A stretch of 15,182 nt of DNA from DASPKW01 sp038244055. GTDB lineage: Bacteria > Planctomycetota > Phycisphaerae > Tepidisphaerales > Tepidisphaeraceae. The stretch is taken from positions 1 through 15,182 of the forward strand of contig JBBRTW010000135.1 in the NCBI GenBank assembly GCA_038244055.1. The letters are read 5' to 3'. Under the pieces are notes generated by a model. That model saw only the letters and a program-made list of their open reading frames with translations. It was not told the origin of the DNA and did no database searches. Positions 1-6,879 of the stretch are shown piece by piece. The translations under genes and the position numbers were made by a program. Position 1 is the stretch's first letter; every line of letters begins with the position of its first letter.

Positions 1-16
1 CGCACCCCGCCCCCCG

Positions 17-154
17 TGAAACGGGCGTCCCGCCCGTGCAGTCCCCGCCCCCACCCGCGCACTGCGCCCCCCCCGACGCGCGCGTCCAGCCCGTGCAACC
101 CGCGCCCGATGCCCCGCCACGCGCCCCCCGTGACACGGGCGTCCCGCCCGTGCG
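17..154. repeat. 57-bp tandem repeat carrying a GC-rich palindrome
   Basis: Units begin near 17, 74 and 131. Each carries a version of cacgggcgtcccgcccgtg followed by a C-rich stretch. Copies 1 and 3 are close to identical in the core; copy 2 is degenerate (gcgcgcgtccagcccgtgc). The spacing of 57 bp keeps the reading frame, and in the frame starting at 16 it gives a 19-residue repeat with the core TRASRPC. In copy 3 the palindrome has 8-bp arms at 134-141 and 145-152 around tcc. The region overlaps the candidate tilS starts. Confidence 0.85.
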
Positions 155-1085
155 ACCCGCTTCTGAATCCTTACTCCCCAATCTCACCCCGATCCCCCCC
201 GGCCCCTGCGCCATCGGCGTCAGCGGCGGCGCTGACAGCGTCGCCCTCCTCTTCCTCCTCGCCCAAAACCCCAACCTCCAGCTCCACATCGTCCACCTCA
301 ACCACCAAACCCGCGGCCAATCCAGTACCGCCGACGCCGAGTTCGTCGCCCACCTCGCCCAGCGCCTGAACCTCTCTTCCACTATTTCCACCCGCGCCGA
401 TATCGAATCCTCCCTCGGTCCCGCCACACTTCCCCCCAACCCCTCCGCCCGCTTTCGCGCTCTCCGCCAGACCCTCTTCCGCCGCGTCTGCGCCGAATAT
501 CATCTCCACGGCGTCCTCCTCGCCCACCACGCCGACGACCAGGCCGAAACCCTCCTCCAGCGCCTCCTCCGCGGCTCGAGCCCGCCCGGCCTTTCCGGCA
601 TGCAGCCCGACCACACCATCGACCGCCTGCGCATCCTCCGCCCCCTCCTCTCGATCCCCTCCGCCGCCCTCCGCGCCTATCTCGCCTCCATCCACCAGCC
701 CTGGCGCGAGGATGCCAGCAATACTTCCGCCGCCTATCAGCGCAACCGCATCCGCCACCTCCTTCATTCCCACCCCGATCTGTCGTATTTACTATTAACG
801 CTCCGCCTGTCCATGCAGCGCCTCTCCGACTGGTCCCTCGATGCCGCGCCCGTCCTCCCGTCCGCGTTCGCGATCTCCCAACTCGCCAACCTCCCCGACA
901 TCCTCGCCGACCGCGCCGCCCGCCAGTGGCTCGCCGCTCAAGGCGTCCCTCATGATGAGCTATCCCCTTCCGTCATCGCCTCCCTCCTGACCATGGCCCG
1001 CGATGCCGCCTCCCCCCCGCGCCGCCATTTCCCCGGCCGAATTCTCATCGCCCGCCGCAAGGGCATCATCGCCGTCGTCCGATGA
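150..1085 (+). CDS. tilS: tRNA(Ile)-lysidine synthase TilS
   Basis: Cytoplasmic enzyme that uses ATP and lysine to convert the wobble C34 of tRNA-Ile(CAU) to lysidine, so the tRNA reads AUA and is charged with isoleucine. Visible motifs: the PP-loop SGGADS (residues 25-30 from this start), HLNHQTRG, LLAHHADDQAETLLQRLLRG, an RPLL motif, and WREDASN followed by RNRIRH, all in TilS order. About 311 residues, so a short form; I do not recognise the C-terminal TilS domain of longer enzymes. Start is uncertain: in-frame GTG codons at 36, 93 and 150 lie exactly 57 bp apart, each inside a copy of a tandem repeat, and the frame stays open to the left edge. GTG 150 puts the PP-loop at the usual distance from the N-terminus, but no Shine-Dalgarno is visible. 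The product is secure, the start is not. Confidence 0.9.
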   Translation: MRPASESLLPNLTPIPPGPCAIGVSGGADSVALLFLLAQNPNLQLHIVHLNHQTRGQSSTADAEFVAHLAQRLNLSSTISTRADIESSLGPATLPPNPSARFRALRQTLFRRVCAEYHLHGVLLAHHADDQAETLLQRLLRGSSPPGLSGMQPDHTIDRLRILRPLLSIPSAALRAYLASIHQPWREDASNTSAAYQRNRIRHLLHSHPDLSYLLLTLRLSMQRLSDWSLDAAPVLPSAFAISQLANLPDILADRAARQWLAAQGVPHDELSPSVIASLLTMARDAASPPRRHFPGRILIARRKGIIAVVR

Positions 1086-1112
1086 AAACGCTCCAGTTAT
1101 CCCAGATTATTC

Positions 1113-1257
1113 ACCACGAAAAACACGAAATGCACGAAGAGGAATGAACCAAAGGACTTGCAGTCAAAAAGTCGGTAAGCGGTGAACGCACGTTGCGCGA
1201 ATTACATTTCTACTCTTCTCTCCGGTCTTCTTCGTGCCCTTCGTGTTTTTCGTGATT
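1113..1257. repeat. Inverted repeat of cacgaa-type units between convergent genes
   Basis: The left arm, about 1114-1140, reads cacgaaaaacacgaa then atgcacgaaga. The right arm, about 1228-1256, is its reverse complement with a few mismatches (tcttcgtgcccttcgtgttt and on). About 87 bp of unrelated sequence lies between the arms. The arms consist of short cacgaa-like units. The element fills the gap between the ends of tilS and the minus-strand zinc-ribbon gene, so it may act as a bidirectional terminator. I believe similar cacgaa-rich repeats are scattered in other Planctomycetota genomes, but this is from memory. Confidence 0.75.
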
Positions 1258-1275
1258 GATGTTGAATTATTCGGG

Positions 1276-1965
1276 TTAGAACAACCACTTCGCCGCCGCC
1301 ACGCCCAGCACAAATCCCAGCGCCACCCCAACCACCAGCATCCGCACCAGCGCCACTTTCAGATCCCCCTCCAGCGGCTCGACCGCCCCCGCCGACATCC
1401 CCGGCAATTCCATTCGCTGCGCTCCCGACATCGACCAGCGCCGACGCATCCGCAAAGGTTCCAGCGCCGCCTCGCCCGCCCCGCCCCGCGACGAACACGC
1501 CTCCAGCGCCGGCAACCCGCCTTCCATCGAAGCATCCCCCATTGACGAATCCCCCATCGACGAATCCCTCCTCGGCCCATCCGCCGTCAGCGGCTCCGCC
1601 AATTCCCCGATCTGCTCCGCCAGACGATCTACAAAATCGCGCGGCCGGCTCACCTCAATCGCCCCGCCCGCCGACATGGCGCTTTCCCCCATTGCCACCG
1701 TCGCCGCGCCAGCGCCGATAAAATGCGCCCCAGCGCTCTGAACCGTCATGTCCGCCGTGTCTCTGAAGGGCGATGTCGAGGCCGCCCGCTTCACTTCCAC
1801 GCTCACCGGCAGCGCCGGCTCGGCCGACTCCACCCGCATCCCCCGACCCGATGACATCGGAACCGTATTGATCGCCCCGCAACGCGCGCAGCGCCCCTTT
1901 TTACCGGCCAAACCCTCCGGGGCGCGCAGAGGGCGCGCGCATTGATCGCATTCAAATCGAATCAT
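1276..1965 (-). CDS. Zinc-ribbon protein with one C-terminal transmembrane helix
   Basis: Function unknown; 229 residues. The N-terminus has a zinc ribbon with C6-x2-C9 and C26-x2-C29, and the context LAGKKGRCARCG is shared with the gene at 6880. The middle is low-complexity, with a short tandem run of DSSMG-type units (around 1535-1572 on the DNA). A hydrophobic helix (MLVVGVALGFVLGVAAA) ends the chain at KWLF, so it is probably a tail-anchored membrane protein with the ribbon in the cytoplasm. The start is an ATG with a modest AGGA eight bases upstream. It converges with tilS and diverges from the pseudopilin gene. Proteins of this layout are common in Planctomycetota and usually called hypothetical; no partner or target can be named from the sequence. 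Confidence 0.8.
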   Translation of the reverse strand: MIRFECDQCARPLRAPEGLAGKKGRCARCGAINTVPMSSGRGMRVESAEPALPVSVEVKRAASTSPFRDTADMTVQSAGAHFIGAGAATVAMGESAMSAGGAIEVSRPRDFVDRLAEQIGELAEPLTADGPRRDSSMGDSSMGDASMEGGLPALEACSSRGGAGEAALEPLRMRRRWSMSGAQRMELPGMSAGAVEPLEGDLKVALVRMLVVGVALGFVLGVAAAKWLF

Positions 1966-2264
1966 TTTTTACATCCTGCGCCGGCATCGAACCGCCGGAC
2001 ACCCACGGCATGGTCGGACCAAATAACCCGCAACCTTAGCTTTTTCCGCACAGATTGCCGAAGTCCTTTATGGCCGCATTGTCATATTCCCAGGCGCGCC
2101 CTGTCAATGCCCGCCGCAAAAAACAAATGTGTCCCCCTGAAATTCCCGCAATTCGCACTCCCATTGTTCTGTAAGTGTTTACCCCTCAACAACATTAACC
2201 CCCGCGAATGAGTAATAAGTAACGACCGGCGGACGTTTGAGCCGGTGTCACGGAAAGGTATGCC
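1966..2264. other. Divergent intergenic region
   Basis: About 300 bp between the minus-strand zinc-ribbon gene and the plus-strand pseudopilin gene, so it should hold both promoters. It is less GC-rich than the flanking genes. The short open frames here have no family features and no ribosome binding site. I found no convincing -35/-10 pair in either direction. Confidence 0.6.
2252..2258 (+). promoter_or_regulatory. Ribosome binding site of the pseudopilin gene
   Basis: GGAAAGG lies six bases before the ATG at 2265 and fixes that start. Confidence 0.65.
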
Positions 2265-3056
2265 ATGAATGCTTCAATTCGTAAGACCCGCGGTTTCACG
2301 CTCGTGGAACTTCTCCTGGTGATTGGGATCATCTCCATTCTCATCGCCATGCTCTTGCCCGCGGTCAATCGCATGCGGGCCCAGGCCCTCAGCATCAAGT
2401 GCAGTTCCCAGATGCGCGACATCGGCATCGCCCTGACCCTCTATTCCCAGCAGTATCGCGGCTGGTTCTACCCCGTCGGCGAATACGTTCCCCCGGGCGG
2501 CAGCAACCCCGGCTACTACAAGACCCTCGGTGTCGAGCCCCAGTGGGATGCCGCCTATCCCAGCCCCCCCAATGACAAGGAAGGCTCCACTTATCGCGGT
2601 CGCTACCTCCGCTGGCCGAACTACGTCGATTTGGGCACCGATCCCAAGTGCTGGAATCCCCCCATTCTCACCTGCCCCGCCGAAGTTCAGCCGGCCGAGC
2701 AGCACACCTTCATCCTCAACAAACATCTCCACAACCGCAGCGATCGCGTCGTCAAAGCCGGTGGCCACGTTGAAGGCAAGAGCCCTTCCGAAATCGTGCT
2801 GATGGGCGAAAAACGCACCGAGGTCGAAGACTACTACATGGGCGCTAAGGAAGACAAAGGCGGAGCCGACCAGAGCGAATTCGACATTGTCGAACCCTAC
2901 CGCCATGGTCTGAAGCTCGGCTCCAACTACCTTTATCTGGATAGCCACGTCAGCCTGGTCCCCCCCAGCGAAATGCTCGGTGGCATCGATCCGTGGAGTG
3001 TCTGGGATGAACAAGCGCCCACCAGCATCCCGACGCCCCCCACCACGCCTCCCTGA
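2265..3056 (+). CDS. Prepilin-type N-terminal cleavage/methylation protein (pseudopilin)
   Basis: 263-residue type II secretion/type IV pilus-like pseudopilin. A short basic leader (MNASIRKTRG) ends at G10, and the mature chain would begin F11-TLVE with Glu15 at position +5, the signature read by prepilin peptidase PilD/GspO. The hydrophobic helix runs from about 11 to 33 and would anchor the subunit in the membrane. The C-terminal part (RHG near 213-215, then YLYLDSHV at 222-229) resembles the H-X9-DG processing-associated domain of planctomycetal pseudopilins, but the spacing is 11 residues and DS replaces DG. The family is highly multiplied in Planctomycetota, and members usually lie alone as here, without pilus machinery beside them. 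The ligand and assembly are unknown. The start is supported by GGAAAGG. Confidence 0.9.
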   Translation: MNASIRKTRGFTLVELLLVIGIISILIAMLLPAVNRMRAQALSIKCSSQMRDIGIALTLYSQQYRGWFYPVGEYVPPGGSNPGYYKTLGVEPQWDAAYPSPPNDKEGSTYRGRYLRWPNYVDLGTDPKCWNPPILTCPAEVQPAEQHTFILNKHLHNRSDRVVKAGGHVEGKSPSEIVLMGEKRTEVEDYYMGAKEDKGGADQSEFDIVEPYRHGLKLGSNYLYLDSHVSLVPPSEMLGGIDPWSVWDEQAPTSIPTPPTTPP

Positions 3057-3132
3057 TGACGGAATTGCGTGTACTCGTCGACGGGCAACATTTGAATAGC
3101 TAAATCCATCCTGAATGAGGGTGATTTCCACC

Positions 3133-3161
3133 TTGCCTTTTAGTGTCGGTCAAAATAAGAT
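3133..3161 (+). promoter_or_regulatory. Candidate promoter upstream of the Rrf2 gene
   Basis: TTGCCT (3133-3138) and TAAGAT (3156-3161) are separated by 17 bp, each matching four of six sigma70-type consensus positions. Transcription would start near 3168 and run through the palindrome at 3192-3212, which would then lie in the leader. This is only a pattern match. Confidence 0.25.
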
Positions 3162-3191
3162 AAAACGATCCGAATTGCTTTATTAGGCAGT

Positions 3192-3212
3192 TCTCTAACA
3201 GGCTGTTAGAGA
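3192..3212. promoter_or_regulatory. Perfect 21-bp palindrome, probable Rrf2 operator
   Basis: tctctaacag-g-ctgttagaga: two perfect 10-bp arms around a single central base, ending 23 bp before the Rrf2 start codon. The near-absent loop and AT-rich arms argue for a dimer-binding DNA site rather than an RNA hairpin terminator. Many Rrf2 regulators (IscR, NsrR, RsrR types) repress their own promoters through such dyads, so autoregulation is the natural reading. Confidence 0.6.
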
Positions 3213-3235
3213 TTTTAACCGTCGGAAAGCGCAAG

Positions 3236-3790
3236 ATGCTGACTCAAACTGGTGAATACGCGCTCCGCGCCATGGTTTACATGGCCCGCAAAGGCGAAGA
3301 GGCCTATTGCGGCGTCAAGGAAATCGCCGCCGCCACCGATGTTCCCTCCAACTACCTCGCGAAGATCCTCCAAATCCTCGCCCGCGCCCGCGTTCTCGAC
3401 AGCCAGAAAGGCTTCGGCGGCGGCTTCCGCGTCGCTCGTAAGCTCAGCAAGATCAACCTGATGGACATCATCGATCCCCTCGAACGGATCGATAAATTCC
3501 GCGGCTGCGTTCTCGGCCAGCGCCTCTGCAACGATGAAGTCGCCTGCCCCCTCCACCACACCTGGAAAGCCATCTCAGGCCAGTACTTGGGCGCACTCCA
3601 GAACACCACCCTCCAGGATGTCGCCGATTTCCGCACCAAGGTCGACCAATTGGAAACCCCCGTTCCGGCGCTTCCACTGCCCTCCGCCGTCCTGGCCGCC
3701 ATCAGCGATGTCAAACCCTCCGCCACTTCCCCCGCCCCTGCCCGAAGGGTATCAAAAAAGGTCGTCCGCGCCGATTCAGAGAAGAACTGA
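3236..3790 (+). CDS. Rrf2-family Fe-S transcriptional regulator
   Basis: 184-residue DNA-binding regulator. The N-terminal winged helix opens with MLTQTGEYALRAMVYMA and continues with GVKEIAAATDVPSNYLAKIL and the GGGFRVAR wing. C91-x6-C98-x5-C104-P-L-H107-H matches the Fe-S ligand region of the family, whose members (IscR, NsrR) sense iron-sulfur status, nitric oxide or redox state; which signal applies here cannot be told. About 45 C-terminal residues, rich in Pro, Ala and Ser and ending in a basic stretch, exceed the usual length of 135-165. The start is supported by GGAAAG six bases upstream. A perfect palindrome lies just before the gene, suggesting autoregulation. The gene downstream is in the same direction, but 194 bp away with its own strong ribosome binding site. 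Confidence 0.9.
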   Translation: MLTQTGEYALRAMVYMARKGEEAYCGVKEIAAATDVPSNYLAKILQILARARVLDSQKGFGGGFRVARKLSKINLMDIIDPLERIDKFRGCVLGQRLCNDEVACPLHHTWKAISGQYLGALQNTTLQDVADFRTKVDQLETPVPALPLPSAVLAAISDVKPSATSPAPARRVSKKVVRADSEKN

Positions 3791-3984
3791 CCCCGCACCG
3801 CAACAACCCCGCCTTTCGCACGTTATGTAATCGGGAACTGTCCGCGCCCGCCCGAATGTGGGATGCGCCGGTTCATCCACGTCTGATTGATCGGACGATA
3901 ATTTCCACTCGAACCCAAAGCCCCCTGTGGGCTCGTGTCCCGAAGTTCCACCCCTGAGTGGTGGGCCGGCGTTGCGGAGGAAAC

Positions 3985-5049
3985 ATGGTTGAAGTAGATC
4001 ACAAAACACGCGACATCCCCATTTGGCTCACCACCCTGGCCGTGCTCCTTTGCCTGGGTGGCGGCACCTACCTCATCGTATGGTTCTTGAACGACAAGCA
4101 GTCGGATCCCGTCGTCATCACCGGCGATAAGGCCGCCGAAAAGCTCAAGGGCGCGGCTATGCGCATGCCCGGCATGGGTTTCGGCGGCGGTCGCACTGGG
4201 GGCGGGCAATGGAATGGCGGCGGCAACAATACCCGCGGGCAAATTCCCGCGCCCGTCACCCGCGATGGCGTGCAGGAACTTCGCCGCGGTGGCACCGGCT
4301 CGGCCTACCGCGCCCGCGCCGGCAACGCCCAGATGGAAGTCAATATCGACAGCAAAAATCGCGAAGAGGTCGATCTCAAGTACGGCACGCTCCTTTCCGC
4401 CGAACAGGCCGAATACCTGATGATCCGCTATCGCCTGGTGCAGGATTCATCGATGCAGACGTTCCTCAAACTCACCGAAGAGCAGATCCAGAAACTCAAG
4501 AATGTCCCCCCGCCCGAGGGAATGAAGGCCTCGGCCGATGAAAAGGCCCAGCTTCTCGAGCTCTTCCGCAAATGGAAATCCACCCCCGATAAACCGAGTT
4601 CTGAAAAGGCCGCCGCTGAGAAATCGCTGGTCACCGCCCTTGATGACATCGGCAAGAAGCGCCTCGATGACACCCGCGCCTATGCCATCTCCCGCGTCGA
4701 CGCCGTCAAATCCGCCCTCACCGCCGACCAGTTCAAGCTGCTGAAAGACGGCGCTCGTCCGCCCGCACCGCCGCCGGCCGCGCCCGCCATCACCCCCCGG
4801 CCCGCCCCCGCACCCGCGCCGACCAGCCCTGTCTCCACGCCCGCTCCGGCCGCAACTACCCCCGAAAAGACTGTCGTCTCTCCCGCCTCCTCCGCGCCAA
4901 AGCCGGCCGACCCCGCGCCGGTCATCGTTCCCGCGCCGGCCGTGGTTCCCGCAGCCCCGGCCGTAGTTCCCGCCGCCCCGGCCGTCGTTCCCGCAGCGCC
5001 GGCAAACTCCGTCCCCGTGACGCCCGCTCCTGCGCCCTTACCCAAATAG
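3985..5049 (+). CDS. Membrane-anchored protein with L(S/T)xxQ motifs and Pro/Ala-rich tail
   Basis: Unrecognised 354-residue protein. Residues 1-12 are hydrophilic, 13-35 form one transmembrane helix, and the rest is probably periplasmic. A Gly/Met-rich stretch (58-83) is followed by a charged helical region (about 115-255) with three motifs: LSAEQ (137-141), LTEEQ (163-167) and LTADQ (245-249). These recall the LTxxQ motif of Spy/CpxP-like periplasmic proteins, but the match is too short to name a function. The tail from about 258 is Pro/Ala-rich and contains three exact APAVVPA units. The start at 3985 is chosen because GGAGG stands four bases before it; an in-frame start at 3958 lacks such support. 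It could belong to the Rrf2 regulon by position, but this is untested. It converges with the CysO-like gene. Confidence 0.8.
   Translation: MVEVDHKTRDIPIWLTTLAVLLCLGGGTYLIVWFLNDKQSDPVVITGDKAAEKLKGAAMRMPGMGFGGGRTGGGQWNGGGNNTRGQIPAPVTRDGVQELRRGGTGSAYRARAGNAQMEVNIDSKNREEVDLKYGTLLSAEQAEYLMIRYRLVQDSSMQTFLKLTEEQIQKLKNVPPPEGMKASADEKAQLLELFRKWKSTPDKPSSEKAAAEKSLVTALDDIGKKRLDDTRAYAISRVDAVKSALTADQFKLLKDGARPPAPPPAAPAITPRPAPAPAPTSPVSTPAPAATTPEKTVVSPASSAPKPADPAPVIVPAPAVVPAAPAVVPAAPAVVPAAPANSVPVTPAPAPLPK
4933..4995 (+). repeat. 21-bp tandem repeat coding for APAVVPA x3
   Basis: Three in-frame units encode APAVVPA and differ only at synonymous third positions, preceded by a partial unit (APVIVP). This is an in-frame expansion of the Pro/Ala tail. 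Confidence 0.85.
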
Positions 5050-5110
5050 AAACAGAAACCCCTGGGCCTGAGGTTCTCAAGTCCATCACCCGGAATATAA
5101 TCGGTTTGAA

Positions 5111-5136
5111 CGAAGCGATTGCGCGCAATGCCTTCG
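5111..5136. terminator. Possible bidirectional terminator hairpin
   Basis: cgaagcgattgcg followed directly by cgcaatgccttcg: 13-bp arms with two mismatches and no loop, lying between the convergent ends at 5049 and 5167. There is no T-run on either side, so if it ends transcription it is not a standard intrinsic terminator. Confidence 0.35.
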
Positions 5137-5166
5137 TCGCAGCAACCGGGCAGCGCGCGGCCCGCG

Positions 5167-5451
5167 CTACCGCCCGCCTGCAATCGCCGGGATAATGCTC
5201 AGTTCATCTCCATCCTTGAGCGGCGTCTCCAGATTCTTCTGGAAGCGGATGTCTTCCTCGTTCACATAAACGTTGACGTAGCGGTTCAACTGCGCCGGCC
5301 CTTTGAACAGCCGCGTTTCGATCCCGGCCGCCTTGCCCTTGAGCTGCTCCAGCGCCTCGGCCACGGTGGCCCCGCTGACTTCCACGATATCCGCGCCGCC
5401 TGTGAACGTGCGCAGGGGGGAGGGAATACGAATCTTGATCATCTTTTTCAC
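5167..5451 (-). CDS. CysO-like sulfur carrier protein (MoaD/ThiS fold)
   Basis: 94-residue ubiquitin-like sulfur carrier. The pattern PSPLRTFTGG, RYVNVYVNEEDIRF, then L..PLKDGDELSIIPAIAGG strongly resembles mycobacterial CysO, which carries sulfur as a C-terminal thiocarboxylate for cysteine synthesis by CysM and is released by the JAMM peptidase Mec. The chain ends GGR, so one extra Arg follows the Gly-Gly that should be activated. The GTG at 5451 forms a GTGA overlap with the stop of the upstream gene, suggesting coupled translation; the ATG at 5442 (residue 4) aligns better with the CysO N-terminus and is an equal alternative. No CysM, MoeB/ThiF or Mec gene lies in the window, so a role in molybdopterin or thiamine sulfur transfer is not excluded. 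Confidence 0.85.
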   Translation of the reverse strand: MKKMIKIRIPSPLRTFTGGADIVEVSGATVAEALEQLKGKAAGIETRLFKGPAQLNRYVNVYVNEEDIRFQKNLETPLKDGDELSIIPAIAGGR

Positions 5452-6419
5452 TTATCCTTGAACTTCAAACCGCCGCCCGTTGGGCTTGAGGCGGTCTGAT
5501 CCAGAAACTTCAGCAGCTCATCGAGCTTCTTAACATCGATCGTTGCATCGGCCTTCCACTTGATGACGCCTTTGACATCTTCCAGCTTGGTGTAAGGCTT
5601 GTTTTCATCGCGGTTGACCGCCGTCTTCAGATTGGCCACCATATCGGCCATGCCGCGCACGGTCGACGCCTTGCCCTCGGTGATCGCCCAGCTCCGCAGG
5701 CCGGCCGAGACGTTATCGAAGAACTTGTTGGCATTCAAGCCCGACCCCGCCCGGTCCGCCACATCCGACATTCCCGCCACCAGCGCCTCGCTCGTCTTGG
5801 GAATCCGCGCGTACAACTCGTCGCGGTATTCCAGGATGGGATGGTTCCTTTCAGAAATGTTTTCCACCGCCGCCGCAAAATCCTTGTTCGCCCCCGCCAG
5901 TTCGTCCTTCTTCACCCGCGACGTCGCCGAAGTCAGCTCGCGCCGCGCCAAACCCGGATGCTCGAAGGGCGCAGGCGCTCTTTTGTAAACCGCCACCGCC
6001 CGCTTAACCAGGTCATCGGGGAACTTGTCCGGAATCCCCGAGAGAAGCTGCCACTTGACGTACGCTTCCAGACTCCGCCCGCCTGAAATCGTCTGCTCTA
6101 GTCCTCGGATGATCGCATCCGGCGTGGCCTCAGGCGAAGCGTTGTCCTTGAAATACGTCGGTTTATCGCGCAATTTCCCGGTCTTGGGATCCTTGAGATA
6201 AGCCTGATATTCCTTGCTCAGCGCCTGAATCGCCCCCGAAATCAGTTTGGCCCGCGCCGCCGCCGTGGCGGGATCAACCGGCGCAGGCTTGGTGCCCGCG
6301 CTGCCGCCGGGCCCGAGCTTCAGGGGTTCGGCGCTGGCCAACGGCCCGGTTGCCAGAATGGCCGCCGCGCATGCGCAGATGATGAACGATCCGAATGTGG
6401 TCAATGGACCGCCCTTCAT
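5448..6419 (-). CDS. Secreted helical protein of unknown function
   Basis: 323 residues, not recognised. The N-terminus is a plausible Sec signal peptide: a short start, a hydrophobic core (FIICACAAAILATG), then LASA with cleavage expected after residue 30. The mature part is charged and mostly helical in appearance, with an early alanine-rich helix and no cysteines or known catalytic motif. The ATG at 6419 is preferred over the in-frame ATG at 6443 because AGGAG lies about nine bases upstream and the signal peptide then starts normally. Its TGA overlaps the GTG of the CysO-like gene by 4 bp, so the two are almost certainly co-transcribed. Why an exported protein should be coupled to a cytoplasmic sulfur carrier is unclear. 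Confidence 0.75.
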   Translation of the reverse strand: MKGGPLTTFGSFIICACAAAILATGPLASAEPLKLGPGGSAGTKPAPVDPATAAARAKLISGAIQALSKEYQAYLKDPKTGKLRDKPTYFKDNASPEATPDAIIRGLEQTISGGRSLEAYVKWQLLSGIPDKFPDDLVKRAVAVYKRAPAPFEHPGLARRELTSATSRVKKDELAGANKDFAAAVENISERNHPILEYRDELYARIPKTSEALVAGMSDVADRAGSGLNANKFFDNVSAGLRSWAITEGKASTVRGMADMVANLKTAVNRDENKPYTKLEDVKGVIKWKADATIDVKKLDELLKFLDQTASSPTGGGLKFKDK

Positions 6420-6879
6420 AGGTGGTTTCTCCTGCCCGCCCATCGCCGCCAGCGTGCAGCCGCCGGTACATCAGATGCCGCGCCACCGGCCTGTGGTGAC
6501 ACGATACCTGCGCACCGGCCATGCGGGCCAAAAAGCGCCAAATAGATGCGATTCGCCTTCCCGACAGACAGGCCCGGCCAAGCCTACCAAAGCCCGCACC
6601 CTGTCGAGGCATCGCCCGCATCTTAACGGATTTTATCCCAATGGCGCGTTTTTTCTGGTTTTCGCAAACGCGTTTTTCCAATCACCCCGTCCAACACCGC
6701 CCAATTCCCATCCTGGCGATGCACTGAATCATCGTTCGATGTTTCGGCATTGAATTCAATCGATGAATCCATGATAATCGCACCGGAAAGTGGCGGATGG
6801 GGCAACCATCCCGGGCAATAATTCGTTACATCTGGGCCGGCGGGAGTTCCCGCCCGTGCCCAGTTATTGGGAGAGGAAG
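6420..6879. other. Divergent intergenic region
   Basis: About 460 bp between the secreted-protein gene (minus) and the second zinc-ribbon gene (plus). It includes a T-rich stretch around 6648-6690 and an AT-rich stretch around 6741-6778 that contains a good promoter match for the plus-strand gene. Near 6839-6858 there is a degenerate copy of the GC-rich palindrome found at 17-154 and 10387-10405. I see no RNA gene and no convincing small gene. Confidence 0.6.
6750..6778 (+). promoter_or_regulatory. Candidate sigma70-type promoter for the second zinc-ribbon gene
   Basis: TTGAAT (6750-6755) and GATAAT (6773-6778) with the optimal 17-bp spacer, in a locally AT-rich stretch. Predicted transcription start is near 6785, leaving a leader of about 95 bases. 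The -35 box lies in the palindrome TTGAATTCAA. Confidence 0.45.

Noticed and set aside
171..773. 200-codon Gly/Glu/Val-rich open frame on the minus strand
   Set aside because: Antisense shadow of tilS, whose motifs are conserved in order.
1942..2211. 89-codon open frame between the zinc-ribbon and pseudopilin genes
   Set aside because: Starts inside the opposite gene, has no ribosome binding site, and the translation shows no domain or membrane pattern.
2274..3131. 285-codon open frame on the minus strand
   Set aside because: Antisense to the pseudopilin gene, whose cleavage motif and start are clear.
3192..3212. Palindrome read as a terminator of the pseudopilin gene
   Set aside because: A one-base loop is too tight for an RNA hairpin, the T-run after it is short, and it sits close to the next start codon; an operator fits better.
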